Shown in pieces: positions 19,318-27,455 of a DNA stretch of 64,000 nucleotides; positions within the stretch are counted from its first letter, which is position 1; every line of letters starts with the position of its first letter. Source of the stretch: Capnocytophaga gingivalis ATCC 33624 (GTDB lineage: Bacteria; Bacteroidota; Bacteroidia; Flavobacteriales; Flavobacteriaceae); assembly GCF_000174755.1 (NCBI RefSeq), contig NZ_ACLQ01000002.1:1-64000 (forward strand). The letters run 5' to 3'. The translations under genes were made by a program, and so were the position numbers. Under the pieces are notes generated by a model. The model was not told where the DNA came from. It made no database searches and saw nothing but the letters and a program-made list of their open reading frames with translations.

Positions 19318-19947
19318 TTAATTTTTATCTTTTTTAACACTTGCTTCTACCAATTTTTTAGGGAATAGCTCTTGCAACTTTTCCAATTTTGGTCTTAGTT
19401 CATTTTTTCTTTTCTCAGAAGTTTTAGCAGCATTGAATTCTGCATCCATTTCTGTATAAGGCACTTCTTCTTTGAAGAGTTTTTGGCGTTCTCTTTCTCG
19501 CAATTCATTGTAAGCGGCTACTAACTCATTTTGGACAGTGATGTATGTCTCATAATTGGTCTCACGGTCATTTTGCAATGAGATAACAGCTTTGTTTGGA
19601 TTGTCAGAAGAAGTGGGATCATGTTGCCCTTGGCAGTAGCTGCAAGCTTCCTCTCCTTTACCTCCTCCATTATCTAAGAATTCAATAGCTGCTTTTCTTA
19701 GATCCTTGATATCCATTAATCTATCTTCTACAAATAATTGATTGTTTTTATTAACTAATACAACAAACAAATTACGTTCATTGATCGGAGGTTCTTGTTG
19801 TTCTTGTTTAGGGACTCTTGGAGGGAGCTTGGCGACTATGCCCGCATTGGATGTGATGTCCGTTGTTACAAGGAAGAATATTAGCAAAAGAAATGCAATA
19901 TCCGCCATGGAACCGGCATTTACTTCGGGTATGGAACGTCTTGCCAT
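19318..19947 (-). CDS. ExbD/TolR-family biopolymer transport protein (first copy)
   Basis: A 209-residue protein, longer than typical ExbD (about 140). One helix lies at about residues 14-32 with Asp16 (GSMADIAFLL). The periplasmic part carries a CSYCQGQHD insert and a long charged, probably helical C-terminus rich in Glu and Lys. Two different ExbD proteins with one ExbB are usual in flavobacteria; they may form a hetero-oligomeric stator. The two cysteines could form a disulfide or bind metal (inference). Confidence 0.9.
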   Translation of the reverse strand: MARRSIPEVNAGSMADIAFLLLIFFLVTTDITSNAGIVAKLPPRVPKQEQQEPPINERNLFVVLVNKNNQLFVEDRLMDIKDLRKAAIEFLDNGGGKGEEACSYCQGQHDPTSSDNPNKAVISLQNDRETNYETYITVQNELVAAYNELRERERQKLFKEEVPYTEMDAEFNAAKTSEKRKNELRPKLEKLQELFPKKLVEASVKKDKN

Positions 19948-19949
19948 TT

Positions 19950-20348
19950 TTAAGATTTTTTAACAACTGAAAAAATTACAGAAATCAGTGTGATTAACAA
20001 AAGTAAGTAAGTGGCCATAATACCAGCACTTATCCACTGATATTTGCTATCTGTACCAAAAAGAACATAGGATAGTGGGTAAGATAAAATCATAATACCC
20101 AAGAAAACTCCTGAATAAAGCAATGTCTTTTTGATAGATTTTGGCGAAGATAGTATATTCTTTGTAGCAGAAAAAATTACCACTACCAGTCCTATAGCCA
20201 ATAAAAGATATCCTAAGATAAACATTCCATTCATAGGAAAGTTGCTAAGGCTATTTTTTACTTTATCTGAGCTAATCATAAGCCAACCACAAAGAGCAAG
20301 CCCCAAAACGCCTAAAATAAGCGCTATTATTCTTGTTATTTTGTGCAT
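19950..20348 (-). CDS. Four-helix membrane protein in the ExbB/ExbD operon
   Basis: A 132-residue protein with four hydrophobic segments (about 5-25, 41-62, 74-94, 104-128). I recognise no named domain. It is placed between the ExbB-like and ExbD-like genes, 27 bases after the first and 2 bases before the second, so it is co-transcribed and may be an accessory part of the energy-transducing complex. Conserved motifs were not evident by eye. Confidence 0.7.
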   Translation of the reverse strand: MHKITRIIALILGVLGLALCGWLMISSDKVKNSLSNFPMNGMFILGYLLLAIGLVVVIFSATKNILSSPKSIKKTLLYSGVFLGIMILSYPLSYVLFGTDSKYQWISAGIMATYLLLLITLISVIFSVVKKS

Positions 20349-20375
20349 AAAACAGAGATTTTAGGGGTTAGTGAA

Positions 20376-21086
20376 TTATTTTCTGTAGGATACCAATAGG
20401 TCTACAAGTGAAATAGATGCATCTTCCATGTCATTGACTATGCTATCTACTTTGGCTACGATATAGTTATAGAATACTTGAAGAATCATCGCAACGATAA
20501 GTCCAAACACTGTGGTAAGTAGCGCTACCTGAATATCTCCTGCGATAAGAGAAGCATCCAATCCTCCAGCTAAACTAATTTTCTCGAAAGCCTGGATCAT
20601 CCCAATTACTGTCCCCATGAATCCTAACATCGGTGCTATAGAGATAAATAAAGAAATCCAAGAAATATTCTTTTCTAAAAGACCCATCTGTACTCCTCCG
20701 TAAGAGACTACTGACTTTTCTACAATATCAATACCTTCATCTACACGATCAAGCCCTTGATAGAAAATAGACGCTACAGGACCAGGAGTGTTTCTACATA
20801 CTTCCTTAGCGGCTTCTGTACCACCATTCTTTAGTGCATCTTCTACATTGGTTAATAGCTTCTTAGTGTTGGTAGTAGCCATAGTAAGATATATGATACG
20901 CTCAATAGCTACTGCAAGCCCAATGATAAGACATAAAAGAATGGGAGCCATGTATGCAGGTCCTCCCTTTATGAAATATTCTTTGAAACTTTGATTGACA
21001 CCTCCATTGGTGTTTTCAGCAAAAGCAACTCCAAAATTTATAAAAAATAAGGTAGCTAATGTCAGTTTTGAATACATTTTTTTCAT
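20376..21086 (-). CDS. exbB: MotA/TolQ/ExbB-family proton channel protein
   Basis: A 236-residue protein with a signal-like N-terminus (ending around FGVAFA), a helix at about residues 42-68, and a helix pair near 140-160 and 185-210 containing the conserved APMLGFMGTVIGMIQAF segment. This is the ExbB/TolQ core that, with ExbD, forms the inner-membrane proton channel. First gene of the cluster; a tRNA-Ser lies just upstream on the same strand. Confidence 0.92.
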   Translation of the reverse strand: MKKMYSKLTLATLFFINFGVAFAENTNGGVNQSFKEYFIKGGPAYMAPILLCLIIGLAVAIERIIYLTMATTNTKKLLTNVEDALKNGGTEAAKEVCRNTPGPVASIFYQGLDRVDEGIDIVEKSVVSYGGVQMGLLEKNISWISLFISIAPMLGFMGTVIGMIQAFEKISLAGGLDASLIAGDIQVALLTTVFGLIVAMILQVFYNYIVAKVDSIVNDMEDASISLVDLLVSYRK

Positions 21087-21114
21087 TTTTTTATTATTAT
21101 TAGTGGGTTTTTAG

Positions 21115-21202
21115 CAGAGAGGAAGGGATTCGAACCCTCGATACGCTTTTGACGTATACACACTTTCCAGGCGTGCTCCTTCGACCACTCGGACACCTCT
21201 CT
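21115..21202 (-). tRNA. tRNA-Ser (GGA)
   Basis: Cloverleaf on the minus strand: acceptor stem AGAGAGG (21202-21196) with CCTCTCT (21122-21116), discriminator G at 21115, anticodon GGA at 21168-21166, and a long variable arm with a stem around ATACG...CGTAT, as expected for serine. The T-arm GGTTCGAATCC is present. No CCA is encoded (the 3' end reads GCTA), normal for Bacteroidota. Confidence 0.95.
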
Positions 21203-21270
21203 AAAAGTATCTTTTTACAAGTCGCTAAATTACAACAAAAATCTGATACAGCAACTTTTTTAGTAAAAAA

Positions 21271-22299
21271 TTATGATATTTCTCCTTGTGCTTCTTTTTC
21301 GTATTTGATTTTCAGTGATTTACTATCTATATTTTTTCCTAATAAATACATTAATTTAGTGATAGCAGCCTCACTGGTGATGTCTTTTCCGTTGATTACA
21401 CCTATATTTTCGAAGTGTGAACCGGCTTCATACTTGTTTGGAAGCACAAAACCTCTCATACATTGTGTAATATTAACCACTACAACTCCCTTCTTAATTG
21501 CTTTCTCTATGCTCTCCAAAAACCACTGGCAAGTAGGGGCATTTCCAGAACCAAAGGTCTCCATCACCACTCCTCTGAGGTTCGGTAAGTTCAGAATTCC
21601 ATCTAATATGGGTTGGGTGATATTGGGAAATATTTTTAAAAAGGCAACATTGGGATCGAATTTGGTGAAAATTCTCAGTGGCTCTTGTCGCTCTCTTTTA
21701 TATAAAAATTCATCATGCACTTTTAGGTGTACTCCACTCTCGGCAAGAGTAGGGTAATTGGGCGAGTCAAAAGCTTGGAAGTTCTCTGCATCAATCTTTG
21801 TGGTCCTATTGCCTCGATAGAGCTTGTATTCGAAGTACAAGCACACTTCCTTGATCACTGGTTGTTCGTTCTCTTTAAGGCTGGCCAATCGGATAGAGGT
21901 GATTAGGTTCTCTCGGGCATCGGTTCTGAGATCTCCTATAGGTAACTGAGATCCTGTAAAAATCACTGGCTTGGAGAGATTCTCTAACATGAAGCTAAGG
22001 GCAGATGCCGAATATCCCATCGTATCACTACCATGAAGTACTACAAAACCATCGTATTCTTGGTAATTTTCCTCAATACTTTGGGCAATCCTCTCCCAGT
22101 GGGAGATGTTCATATCCGAGGAGTCTATAGGAGGATCGAAAGAAACGTGTTCGATATCGCTGTCCAATTGCGAAAGTTCGGGTAAGCGCTCTTTTATTTT
22201 TTCAAAACGAAAAGGTTTGAGTACCCCTGTTTCGTAATCCTTCACCATACCAATGGTTCCTCCTGTATAGATCAGGAGAATTTTTGTTCTTTGAGTCAT
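21271..22299 (-). CDS. ansA: Type I (cytoplasmic) L-asparaginase
   Basis: A 342-residue asparaginase. The first catalytic threonine is in IYTGGTIGM (Thr15) and the second motif is VLHGSDTMGYSASAL. No signal peptide, so it is the cytoplasmic type that hydrolyses asparagine to aspartate and ammonia. Its ATG overlaps the stop of the upstream acyltransferase gene by 4 bases (ATGA), showing translational coupling. Confidence 0.93.
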   Translation of the reverse strand: MTQRTKILLIYTGGTIGMVKDYETGVLKPFRFEKIKERLPELSQLDSDIEHVSFDPPIDSSDMNISHWERIAQSIEENYQEYDGFVVLHGSDTMGYSASALSFMLENLSKPVIFTGSQLPIGDLRTDARENLITSIRLASLKENEQPVIKEVCLYFEYKLYRGNRTTKIDAENFQAFDSPNYPTLAESGVHLKVHDEFLYKRERQEPLRIFTKFDPNVAFLKIFPNITQPILDGILNLPNLRGVVMETFGSGNAPTCQWFLESIEKAIKKGVVVVNITQCMRGFVLPNKYEAGSHFENIGVINGKDITSEAAITKLMYLLGKNIDSKSLKIKYEKEAQGEIS

Positions 22300-23423
22300 A
22301 ATTTTAATTTATTAATGACAGGATTGGCATACATTTCTAAGAATTTTGTACGAGAAATGTTCCCTTCCGAATTACTTCTATTCTCTAATCGTCTCTCGAA
22401 TTGTCTTAGTTCTTTTTCGGTATACTTATCGGCAAACTTGTGTATTCCTGTGAGCATATCATACGCTATGTAGTTGCTGGAAAAGAGCTTATATTGTGCA
22501 TATATCTTGCTGTCCAATAGTTCTACAAGAGCTTGTATCTGCTTGTTGGCATGTTCTTCTTTGGCTGCAATCTCATCAAGTTCTTCATATAGGGGTTTTC
22601 CTAACGAGATATGGACACTTCCTTTCTGTCCTACGAATCCTTGTACTATATTATGGTAATCCTCGTCTTCTGTTTTTATATATTCCACTCCGTGATGTTG
22701 TGCCAGTAGGGCAGGCATTTTTAACACATCAGTAGGGTCGAGCTCGTAGGAAATAGCCATGGGGACTATATGTAATTGCTTGAAGTAATCCATTAGTGCC
22801 ATTTCTTTAGGGCAGTTTATTGAAAGCATTTTGATGACTCCTTGTTGGGTACGGTCATTGCCATCTTTGGTCCGACCTTCTCGTTGGGCTATCCATACAG
22901 AACGATTTTTTTCAATGATACAACGTCCGATAAACTTTGATACAATCTGAGATTTTTCCAAGGTCTCTCTCGGGGAAAGTCCTCTGTGAATGATAAAATT
23001 GCGATTGAGCTTGGCAAAAGCCAATAGAAAAGGTGTATTCACTAAGTTGCTCCCCATAGCGGAAGCGGTCATTTTGAACCCATTCTCATGAAGTAATACA
23101 TTGAGAAAAGAAGTATCTAAAATAATATCTCGGTGATTGGAGATAAAAAGATAGGCTTGTGCAGGGTTTAGGTACTCGAATCCCTCACCTGAGAACTGTG
23201 TTACACTCTTGCTAATGGCATTCTTGATGATGGGGTACATAATTCTTGACTGAAAATCTCGTATTTTCTTGCAAGAGAGGAGTAGCTTTATCTGTTCTTC
23301 CTCACTGAGCTTAGGAAAGCCAAAGTGTAGTAACTGACGCATAGTAGGATTATCCTTGATATATCCTAATATTTCTGAAACCTCACTGTCGTGAAAAGGA
23401 CGTATTTGAGAAAAATCTGTCAA
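22296..23423 (-). CDS. 1-acyl-glycerol-3-phosphate acyltransferase-like protein
   Basis: A 375-residue protein of the PlsC-like acyltransferase superfamily. The active-site block is FISNHRDIILD (His97). The usual pattern is H-x4-D; here His97 and Asp103 are separated by five residues, with Asp99 in between. A second block, IAQREGRTKDG, corresponds to the glycerol-phosphate binding EGR motif. Likely in phospholipid synthesis, but the exact acceptor is uncertain. First gene of a pair with asparaginase; this pairing is common in flavobacteria as I recall. Confidence 0.8.
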   Translation of the reverse strand: MTDFSQIRPFHDSEVSEILGYIKDNPTMRQLLHFGFPKLSEEEQIKLLLSCKKIRDFQSRIMYPIIKNAISKSVTQFSGEGFEYLNPAQAYLFISNHRDIILDTSFLNVLLHENGFKMTASAMGSNLVNTPFLLAFAKLNRNFIIHRGLSPRETLEKSQIVSKFIGRCIIEKNRSVWIAQREGRTKDGNDRTQQGVIKMLSINCPKEMALMDYFKQLHIVPMAISYELDPTDVLKMPALLAQHHGVEYIKTEDEDYHNIVQGFVGQKGSVHISLGKPLYEELDEIAAKEEHANKQIQALVELLDSKIYAQYKLFSSNYIAYDMLTGIHKFADKYTEKELRQFERRLENRSNSEGNISRTKFLEMYANPVINKLKL

Positions 23424-23447
23424 AATATATTAAGTTAAATAATAGCG

Positions 23448-23455
23448 CAAAGTTA
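23448..23455 (-). promoter_or_regulatory. -7 box for the acyltransferase-asparaginase operon
   Basis: TAACTTTG on the minus strand, 25 bases upstream of the acyltransferase start, matches TAnnTTTG. Confidence 0.5.
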
Positions 23456-23481
23456 CGTAAAAAATACCAATGAGCGAACGT

Positions 23482-24252
23482 TTAGGGCTTAAAAATTTCA
23501 AGAGCATTGTTAGTCGTCCTTTTAATAATCTCATTTTCAGATATATTATAGATTTCGACTAATTTTTTTACAATATAAATAAGGTAACTGCTTTCATTAC
23601 GCTTTCCCCGAAAAGGAACAGGGGCTAAGTAAGGGGCATCTGTCTCTAACACAAGGTGTTCCAAGGGTATTTCCTTAAGGAAGGTGTCTATTTTTCCGTT
23701 TTTAAAGGTCACTACTCCTCCGATTCCTAATTTCAGTCCAAAGGAAATAGCTCGTAGGGCTTGCTCTTTATTTCCTGTGAAACAATGGAAAATACCGAAC
23801 AAATCATCGCTTTTCTCTTTTTCAAGCACTTCAAAGGTTTCTTCAAAGGCTTCTCTACAATGAATTACTATAGGTAGATGGTGTTCTTTGGCAAGGCGTA
23901 TCTGTAGGGCAAAGGCTTCTTTCTGTGCCTCTAAAAAAGTTTTATCCCAATATAGGTCAATACCTATTTCGCCTATTGCATAGAAATCCTTGGAATGTGC
24001 GCTCACAAGCGCGTTTACCTTTGCGATTTCTTCTTGCCAATTTTCTTTCACACTACAGGGGTGCAGTCCATTCATTAAGTACATATGTTCTGGGTACTCT
24101 TTTTGTAAGCGGAACATACGTTCGGTATAGGTGGAATCTATGGCAGGAAGAAAAAATTTCTCTACTCCATAGTCTATGGCTCTTTGGATAACTTCCTTGT
24201 AATCAGTGTCAAATTCTTCCACATACAAGTGAGTATGGGTGTCTATAATCAT
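23482..24252 (-). CDS. tatD: TatD-family metal-dependent hydrolase
   Basis: A 256-residue amidohydrolase-fold protein. It opens MIIDTHTHLYVEEF, with the HxH metal ligands; GEIGIDLYW, VIHCREAF and LVLETDAPYL carry the other ligands. TatD proteins are Mg-dependent DNases. I chose ATG at 24252; a longer reading to 24279 would begin inside the -7 box at 24277-24284. Confidence 0.9.
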   Translation of the reverse strand: MIIDTHTHLYVEEFDTDYKEVIQRAIDYGVEKFFLPAIDSTYTERMFRLQKEYPEHMYLMNGLHPCSVKENWQEEIAKVNALVSAHSKDFYAIGEIGIDLYWDKTFLEAQKEAFALQIRLAKEHHLPIVIHCREAFEETFEVLEKEKSDDLFGIFHCFTGNKEQALRAISFGLKLGIGGVVTFKNGKIDTFLKEIPLEHLVLETDAPYLAPVPFRGKRNESSYLIYIVKKLVEIYNISENEIIKRTTNNALEIFKP

Positions 24253-24276
24253 GGTATAAAAAAAATTAAAGGCTGG

Positions 24277-24284
24277 CAAAGGTA
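24277..24284 (-). promoter_or_regulatory. -7 box for tatD
   Basis: TACCTTTG on the minus strand, 25 bases before the chosen start. It is divergent from the fbp promoter and decides the tatD start codon. Confidence 0.6.
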
Positions 24285-24334
24285 CAGATTCTTAAGGAGG
24301 TGGAAAAGTTAAATCTATTATAATGTGTATTAAA

Positions 24335-24369
24335 TTTGCTATCTGTTTAAAAATTAAATTGTAAATTTG
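24335..24369 (+). promoter_or_regulatory. Promoter of fbp
   Basis: TTTG (24335-24338) and TAAATTTG (24362-24369) with 23 bases between. The -7 match is full; spacing is slightly longer than the usual 19-21. Confidence 0.5.
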
Positions 24370-24396
24370 TAGTACAAAATATAAAGAGATATTCGT

Positions 24397-25413
24397 ATGA
24401 AAGAAGAAAAAAGTCTGCCCACTTTAGGGGAGTTTATCATTGAAAAACAGCGTGATTTTAAGTATTCTACAGGGGAATTATCACGGCTTATCAGCTGTAT
24501 CCAGATTGCTTCGAAGATGGTAAATAGGGCTATCAACAAGGCCGGAATTGCCAATATATTGGGAGCCGCTGGAAACGAAAATGTACAAGGCGAAGAACAA
24601 CAAAAATTGGATGTAATCGCCAATGAGACTTTTATTAAATCTCTTTCTCAGAGGGAGGTTGTATGTGGTATAGCCTCAGAAGAAAATGATACCTTTATTG
24701 AGATCAAAAGCGGAGCTAACTCAGAACTAAGCAAATATGTCGTACTTATCGATCCTTTGGATGGTTCTTCTAATATCGATGTAAATGTCTCTGTAGGAAC
24801 GATCTTTTCTATCTACCGAAGAATTACTCCTGACGGAACTCCTGTTCAGTTAGAAGACTTTCTACAAAAAGGGATCCATCAGGTAGCCGCAGGGTATATC
24901 GTATATGGCTCTTCTACTATGTTGGTATATACTACAGGTAAAGGGGTGAATGGTTTTACATTGGATCCTTCTTTGGGTAGCTACTACCTCTCTCATCCTG
25001 ATATGAAATTCCCTGAAAAAGGAAAAATATATTCGATCAACGAAGGAAACTATATTAAGTTCCCTCAAGGGGTAAAGGATTATATCAAGTATTGTCAAGA
25101 AGAAAAAGAAGATCGCCCTTATACTTCACGCTATATAGGTTCTTTAGTTTCTGATTTTCATAGAAATATGATCAAAGGGGGAATCTATATGTATCCTTCT
25201 ACTTCTCAATCCCCTAACGGAAAATTGCGCTTGCTTTATGAGTGTAACCCTATGGCTTTCCTAACCGAACAGGCAGGAGGAAAGGCTTCTGATGGTTTTC
25301 AGCGTATCTTGGAAATAGAACCTTCTAAGCTTCATCAGCGTACTCCTTTCTTCTGTGGAAGTCGTGCTATGGTCGATACCGTAGAGGCTTTTATGCGAGG
25401 TGAAAAAAAATAA
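24397..25413 (+). CDS. fbp: Class I fructose-1,6-bisphosphatase
   Basis: A 338-residue phosphatase with the metal-binding signature [10 protein letters not shown] near residue 119 and the C-terminal substrate loop [14 protein letters not shown]. It hydrolyses fructose-1,6-bisphosphate to fructose-6-phosphate, the committed step of gluconeogenesis. Length is normal for the family. Single gene, divergent from tatD; a 131-bp inverted-repeat element lies 21 bases after its stop. Confidence 0.96.
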   Translation: MKEEKSLPTLGEFIIEKQRDFKYSTGELSRLISCIQIASKMVNRAINKAGIANILGAAGNENVQGEEQQKLDVIANETFIKSLSQREVVCGIASEENDTFIEIKSGANSELSKYVVLIDPLDGSSNIDVNVSVGTIFSIYRRITPDGTPVQLEDFLQKGIHQVAAGYIVYGSSTMLVYTTGKGVNGFTLDPSLGSYYLSHPDMKFPEKGKIYSINEGNYIKFPQGVKDYIKYCQEEKEDRPYTSRYIGSLVSDFHRNMIKGGIYMYPSTSQSPNGKLRLLYECNPMAFLTEQAGGKASDGFQRILEIEPSKLHQRTPFFCGSRAMVDTVEAFMRGEKK

Positions 25414-25434
25414 CTACTCATTATTTATTAAATA

Positions 25435-25565
25435 AGGAGGCTGTCCGAAAAGTCTTATTCATGAAGGGCGATTTGCAAATCTTTCTTACAATAGAATCTA
25501 AAAAACTGATTTTCAATAGAATAAAATTTGAAAAATAATGTTTTGGACTTTTTGGATAGCCTCCT
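25435..25565. mobile_element. MITE-like element with 21-bp terminal inverted repeats
   Basis: Left end AGGAGGCTGTCCGAAAAGTC (25435-25454 shown) is repeated inverted at the right end (25545-25565) with about three mismatches over 21 bp. The element is 131 bp and non-coding. It is flanked by AATA on both sides (25431-25434 and 25566-25569), consistent with a 4-bp target duplication. It fills the space between the convergent fbp and rsmI genes, where the long hairpin could also act as a terminator. No transposase of this family is in the window. Confidence 0.6.
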
Positions 25566-25569
25566 AATA

Positions 25570-26241
25570 TTATTCCTTTCCTTCAAGAATAAGAACAAAT
25601 TCTCCCTTGGGTGGATGTTTCTCAAAATGTGCAGATAGCTCCGTGAGTGTCCCTCGGAGGGTTTCTTCATGCAACTTGGTAAGTTCCCTACTGATACTTG
25701 CTCTTCGCAAAGCCCCAAAATAGGTGGTGAACTCCATCAGTGTCTTGACCAATTTGTGAGGAGAGACATAGAAAATCATAGTACGTGTCTCCTCAACCAG
25801 CTTCAGTAAGCGTGTTTGCCGCCCCTTCTTATCGGGTAAAAAGCCTTCGAATACAAATCGGTCATTCGGTAGACCACTATTGACCAAAGCAGGCACGAAA
25901 GCGGTAGCCCCTGGGAGTGTCTCTACTTCGATATTTTCAGCTATACAAGCCCTGACTAAGAGAAAACCAGGATCGGCAATGGCAGGAGTACCTGCATCGC
26001 TGATCAGTGCCATTTGTTTTCCTTCCTTGAGCTGACGGATAAGGCTGTTCAGGCTCTCATGTTCGTTGAACTTATGATGAGAAAGCATCGGAACATGGAT
26101 CTTGAAATGCTGTAACAATTTACCACTGTTGCGAGTGTCTTCAGCCAAGATTAGATCCACTTCTTGAAGTACTTGTAGCGCACGAAGTGTAATATCCTGT
26201 AGGTTGCCTATAGGAGTGGGGATGAGGTATAGCTTTCCCAT
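25570..26241 (-). CDS. rsmI: 16S rRNA (cytidine1402-2'-O)-methyltransferase RsmI
   Basis: A 223-residue tetrapyrrole-methylase-fold protein with the RsmI opening LYLIPTPIGNLQDITLRAL, then LAEDTRNSGKLL, ISDAGTPAIADPG and GLPNDRFVFEGFLP. It 2'-O-methylates C1402 in the 16S rRNA decoding centre. The start overlaps the stop of the upstream hypothetical gene by one base. The 3' end lies 4 bases from the MITE-like element, which has not damaged the frame. Confidence 0.94.
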   Translation of the reverse strand: MGKLYLIPTPIGNLQDITLRALQVLQEVDLILAEDTRNSGKLLQHFKIHVPMLSHHKFNEHESLNSLIRQLKEGKQMALISDAGTPAIADPGFLLVRACIAENIEVETLPGATAFVPALVNSGLPNDRFVFEGFLPDKKGRQTRLLKLVEETRTMIFYVSPHKLVKTLMEFTTYFGALRRASISRELTKLHEETLRGTLTELSAHFEKHPPKGEFVLILEGKE

Positions 26242-26771
26242 TATCCAAAACGTTTAGATACTATATAGAAGAAGCGATCTTCGTATTCTTCCTTACCTTG
26301 CCAGTTGTTATAGGAGGGCTTTACTTTGTTCAGTATAAAGTCCCAACATTCATCTGGGGTATGTAGGTTATTGATCATTCCTATAGCTTTGTTATATTCG
26401 TCAATATTTCCATCAAAAAGATGGGCTACAAAAGCAATACGATCATTTAGCCCTATTTGCAATTGTTTAGAGGCCACTTGATCATTGAGGGATTTTTTTG
26501 GTTCACTTATAGGCTTTTCTACTGTTTTTTGTTCGAAAAAAACCTCTTTTTCAGGGGCATGCGCTTTGATATCCGCCCACCCTTCTGAGAGAGTAGGGGA
26601 GGGGTTCTTTAGTGTCTCTGGCATGTTTTTCTCTAAAAAATTGAGAACCAAAACATCTTCATACAGCTTGCGCAATTCTACCACCAATAGCTCAGAATTA
26701 TCTAAATAGGAGGAATTGGTGAGGATTTTTTGCGCAGTTTGTACAATGTCCATTTGTATTTTTTCTTTCAT
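26241..26771 (-). CDS. Conserved hypothetical protein upstream of rsmI
   Basis: A 176-residue soluble protein with two helical regions separated by a charged linker (about 65-100). The C-terminal half contains GLNDRIAFVAHLFDG, a stretch on cooperative helix packing, and ends GKEEYEDRFFYIVSKRFG. I recall similar short proteins in many Bacteroidota, without known function. It overlaps rsmI by one base, so the two are co-translated. MDIVQTAQ (residue 7) is an alternative start. Confidence 0.7.
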   Translation of the reverse strand: MKEKIQMDIVQTAQKILTNSSYLDNSELLVVELRKLYEDVLVLNFLEKNMPETLKNPSPTLSEGWADIKAHAPEKEVFFEQKTVEKPISEPKKSLNDQVASKQLQIGLNDRIAFVAHLFDGNIDEYNKAIGMINNLHTPDECWDFILNKVKPSYNNWQGKEEYEDRFFYIVSKRFG

Positions 26772-26873
26772 AAAAATATATTTTTTTCTATTATATATTC
26801 AAATATTTTATGTAACTTTGTCCCATAGAAAAGCAATTATCTCTTCCTCTATCATAAGAGGGGAGAAGGGCTG

Positions 26874-26881
26874 CAAATGTA
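26874..26881 (-). promoter_or_regulatory. Possible -7 box for the hypothetical-rsmI operon
   Basis: TACATTTG on the minus strand matches TAnnTTTG. It would give a leader of about 95 bases containing a small hairpin (CCTCT-AGAGG, 26845-26861). No -33 element was found at the right distance. Confidence 0.35.
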
Positions 26882-26904
26882 CAAAAAAATTGTCAAAGAA
26901 AAGA

Positions 26905-27306
26905 CTATAATTCTATTTTTTCTAAGATAAAATCAGGACATTTTATGGGTTTGAAGGTCTCTTTGTTGACAAAGACCAAAGTCGTATTGGCCTCAGCGAG
27001 TAGTTGCTTTTCCTCATTGAAAATCTGATAGTCAAAAGTAATTTTGGAGGTTGGCCTCTCCCTAAGGGTAAGGGTAATGGAAAGGAGTTCATCATAGCGA
27101 GCAGGTCTCTTGTAGTTGATTTGTAATGATACTACAGGGAGCATTACTCCTAGAGCTTCTAATTCTTTGTAGGAAATACCTAAGCTGCGAAGCCATTCTA
27201 CACGAGCTACTTCCAAGTATTGAGGGTATATACCGTAGTATATTACACCCATTTGGTCTGTCTCCCCATATCGGGTGCGAATCTCAAAGGTGAAATTAGA
27301 ATTCAT
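26905..27306 (-). CDS. YbgC-type acyl-CoA thioesterase (4HBT hotdog fold)
   Basis: A 133-residue single hotdog-fold protein. The active-site block RYGETDQMGVIYYGIYPQYLEVAR corresponds to the family pattern in which the aspartate of ETDQMG is catalytic. Such enzymes hydrolyse acyl-CoA thioesters; YbgC is linked to phospholipid metabolism or the Tol-Pal system, but no tol genes are adjacent. It is divergent from dnaA. Confidence 0.86.
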   Translation of the reverse strand: MNSNFTFEIRTRYGETDQMGVIYYGIYPQYLEVARVEWLRSLGISYKELEALGVMLPVVSLQINYKRPARYDELLSITLTLRERPTSKITFDYQIFNEEKQLLAEANTTLVFVNKETFKPIKCPDFILEKIEL

Positions 27307-27455
27307 AATCTATATAAATATTTGATAATCATACATGTATAATTGATTTCATAAAAAAGCAAAAAAATTTTTTTTATTCAAAAAAAAGTTGCATTTTTGC
27401 CCAATCAAACAAGGCCTATTTTTAGAACGCAAATATATAAAATTTCTTATAACTA

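Noticed and set aside
20030-20038. TTATCCACT, a near DnaA box
   Set aside because: A single copy inside a coding region; another single copy at 52266-52274 lies inside xer. No cluster, so no origin is called.
24354-24623. 89-codon minus-strand frame over the fbp start
   Set aside because: Antisense to fbp, whose catalytic motifs are clear; the frame also crosses the fbp promoter.
26716-26910. 64-codon plus-strand reading frame
   Set aside because: It overlaps the hypothetical gene upstream of rsmI in antisense and has no promoter or ribosome site of its own.
27307-27455. Replication origin upstream of dnaA
   Set aside because: The region is A+T-rich and strand direction changes here, but no DnaA boxes or 13-mer array were found.
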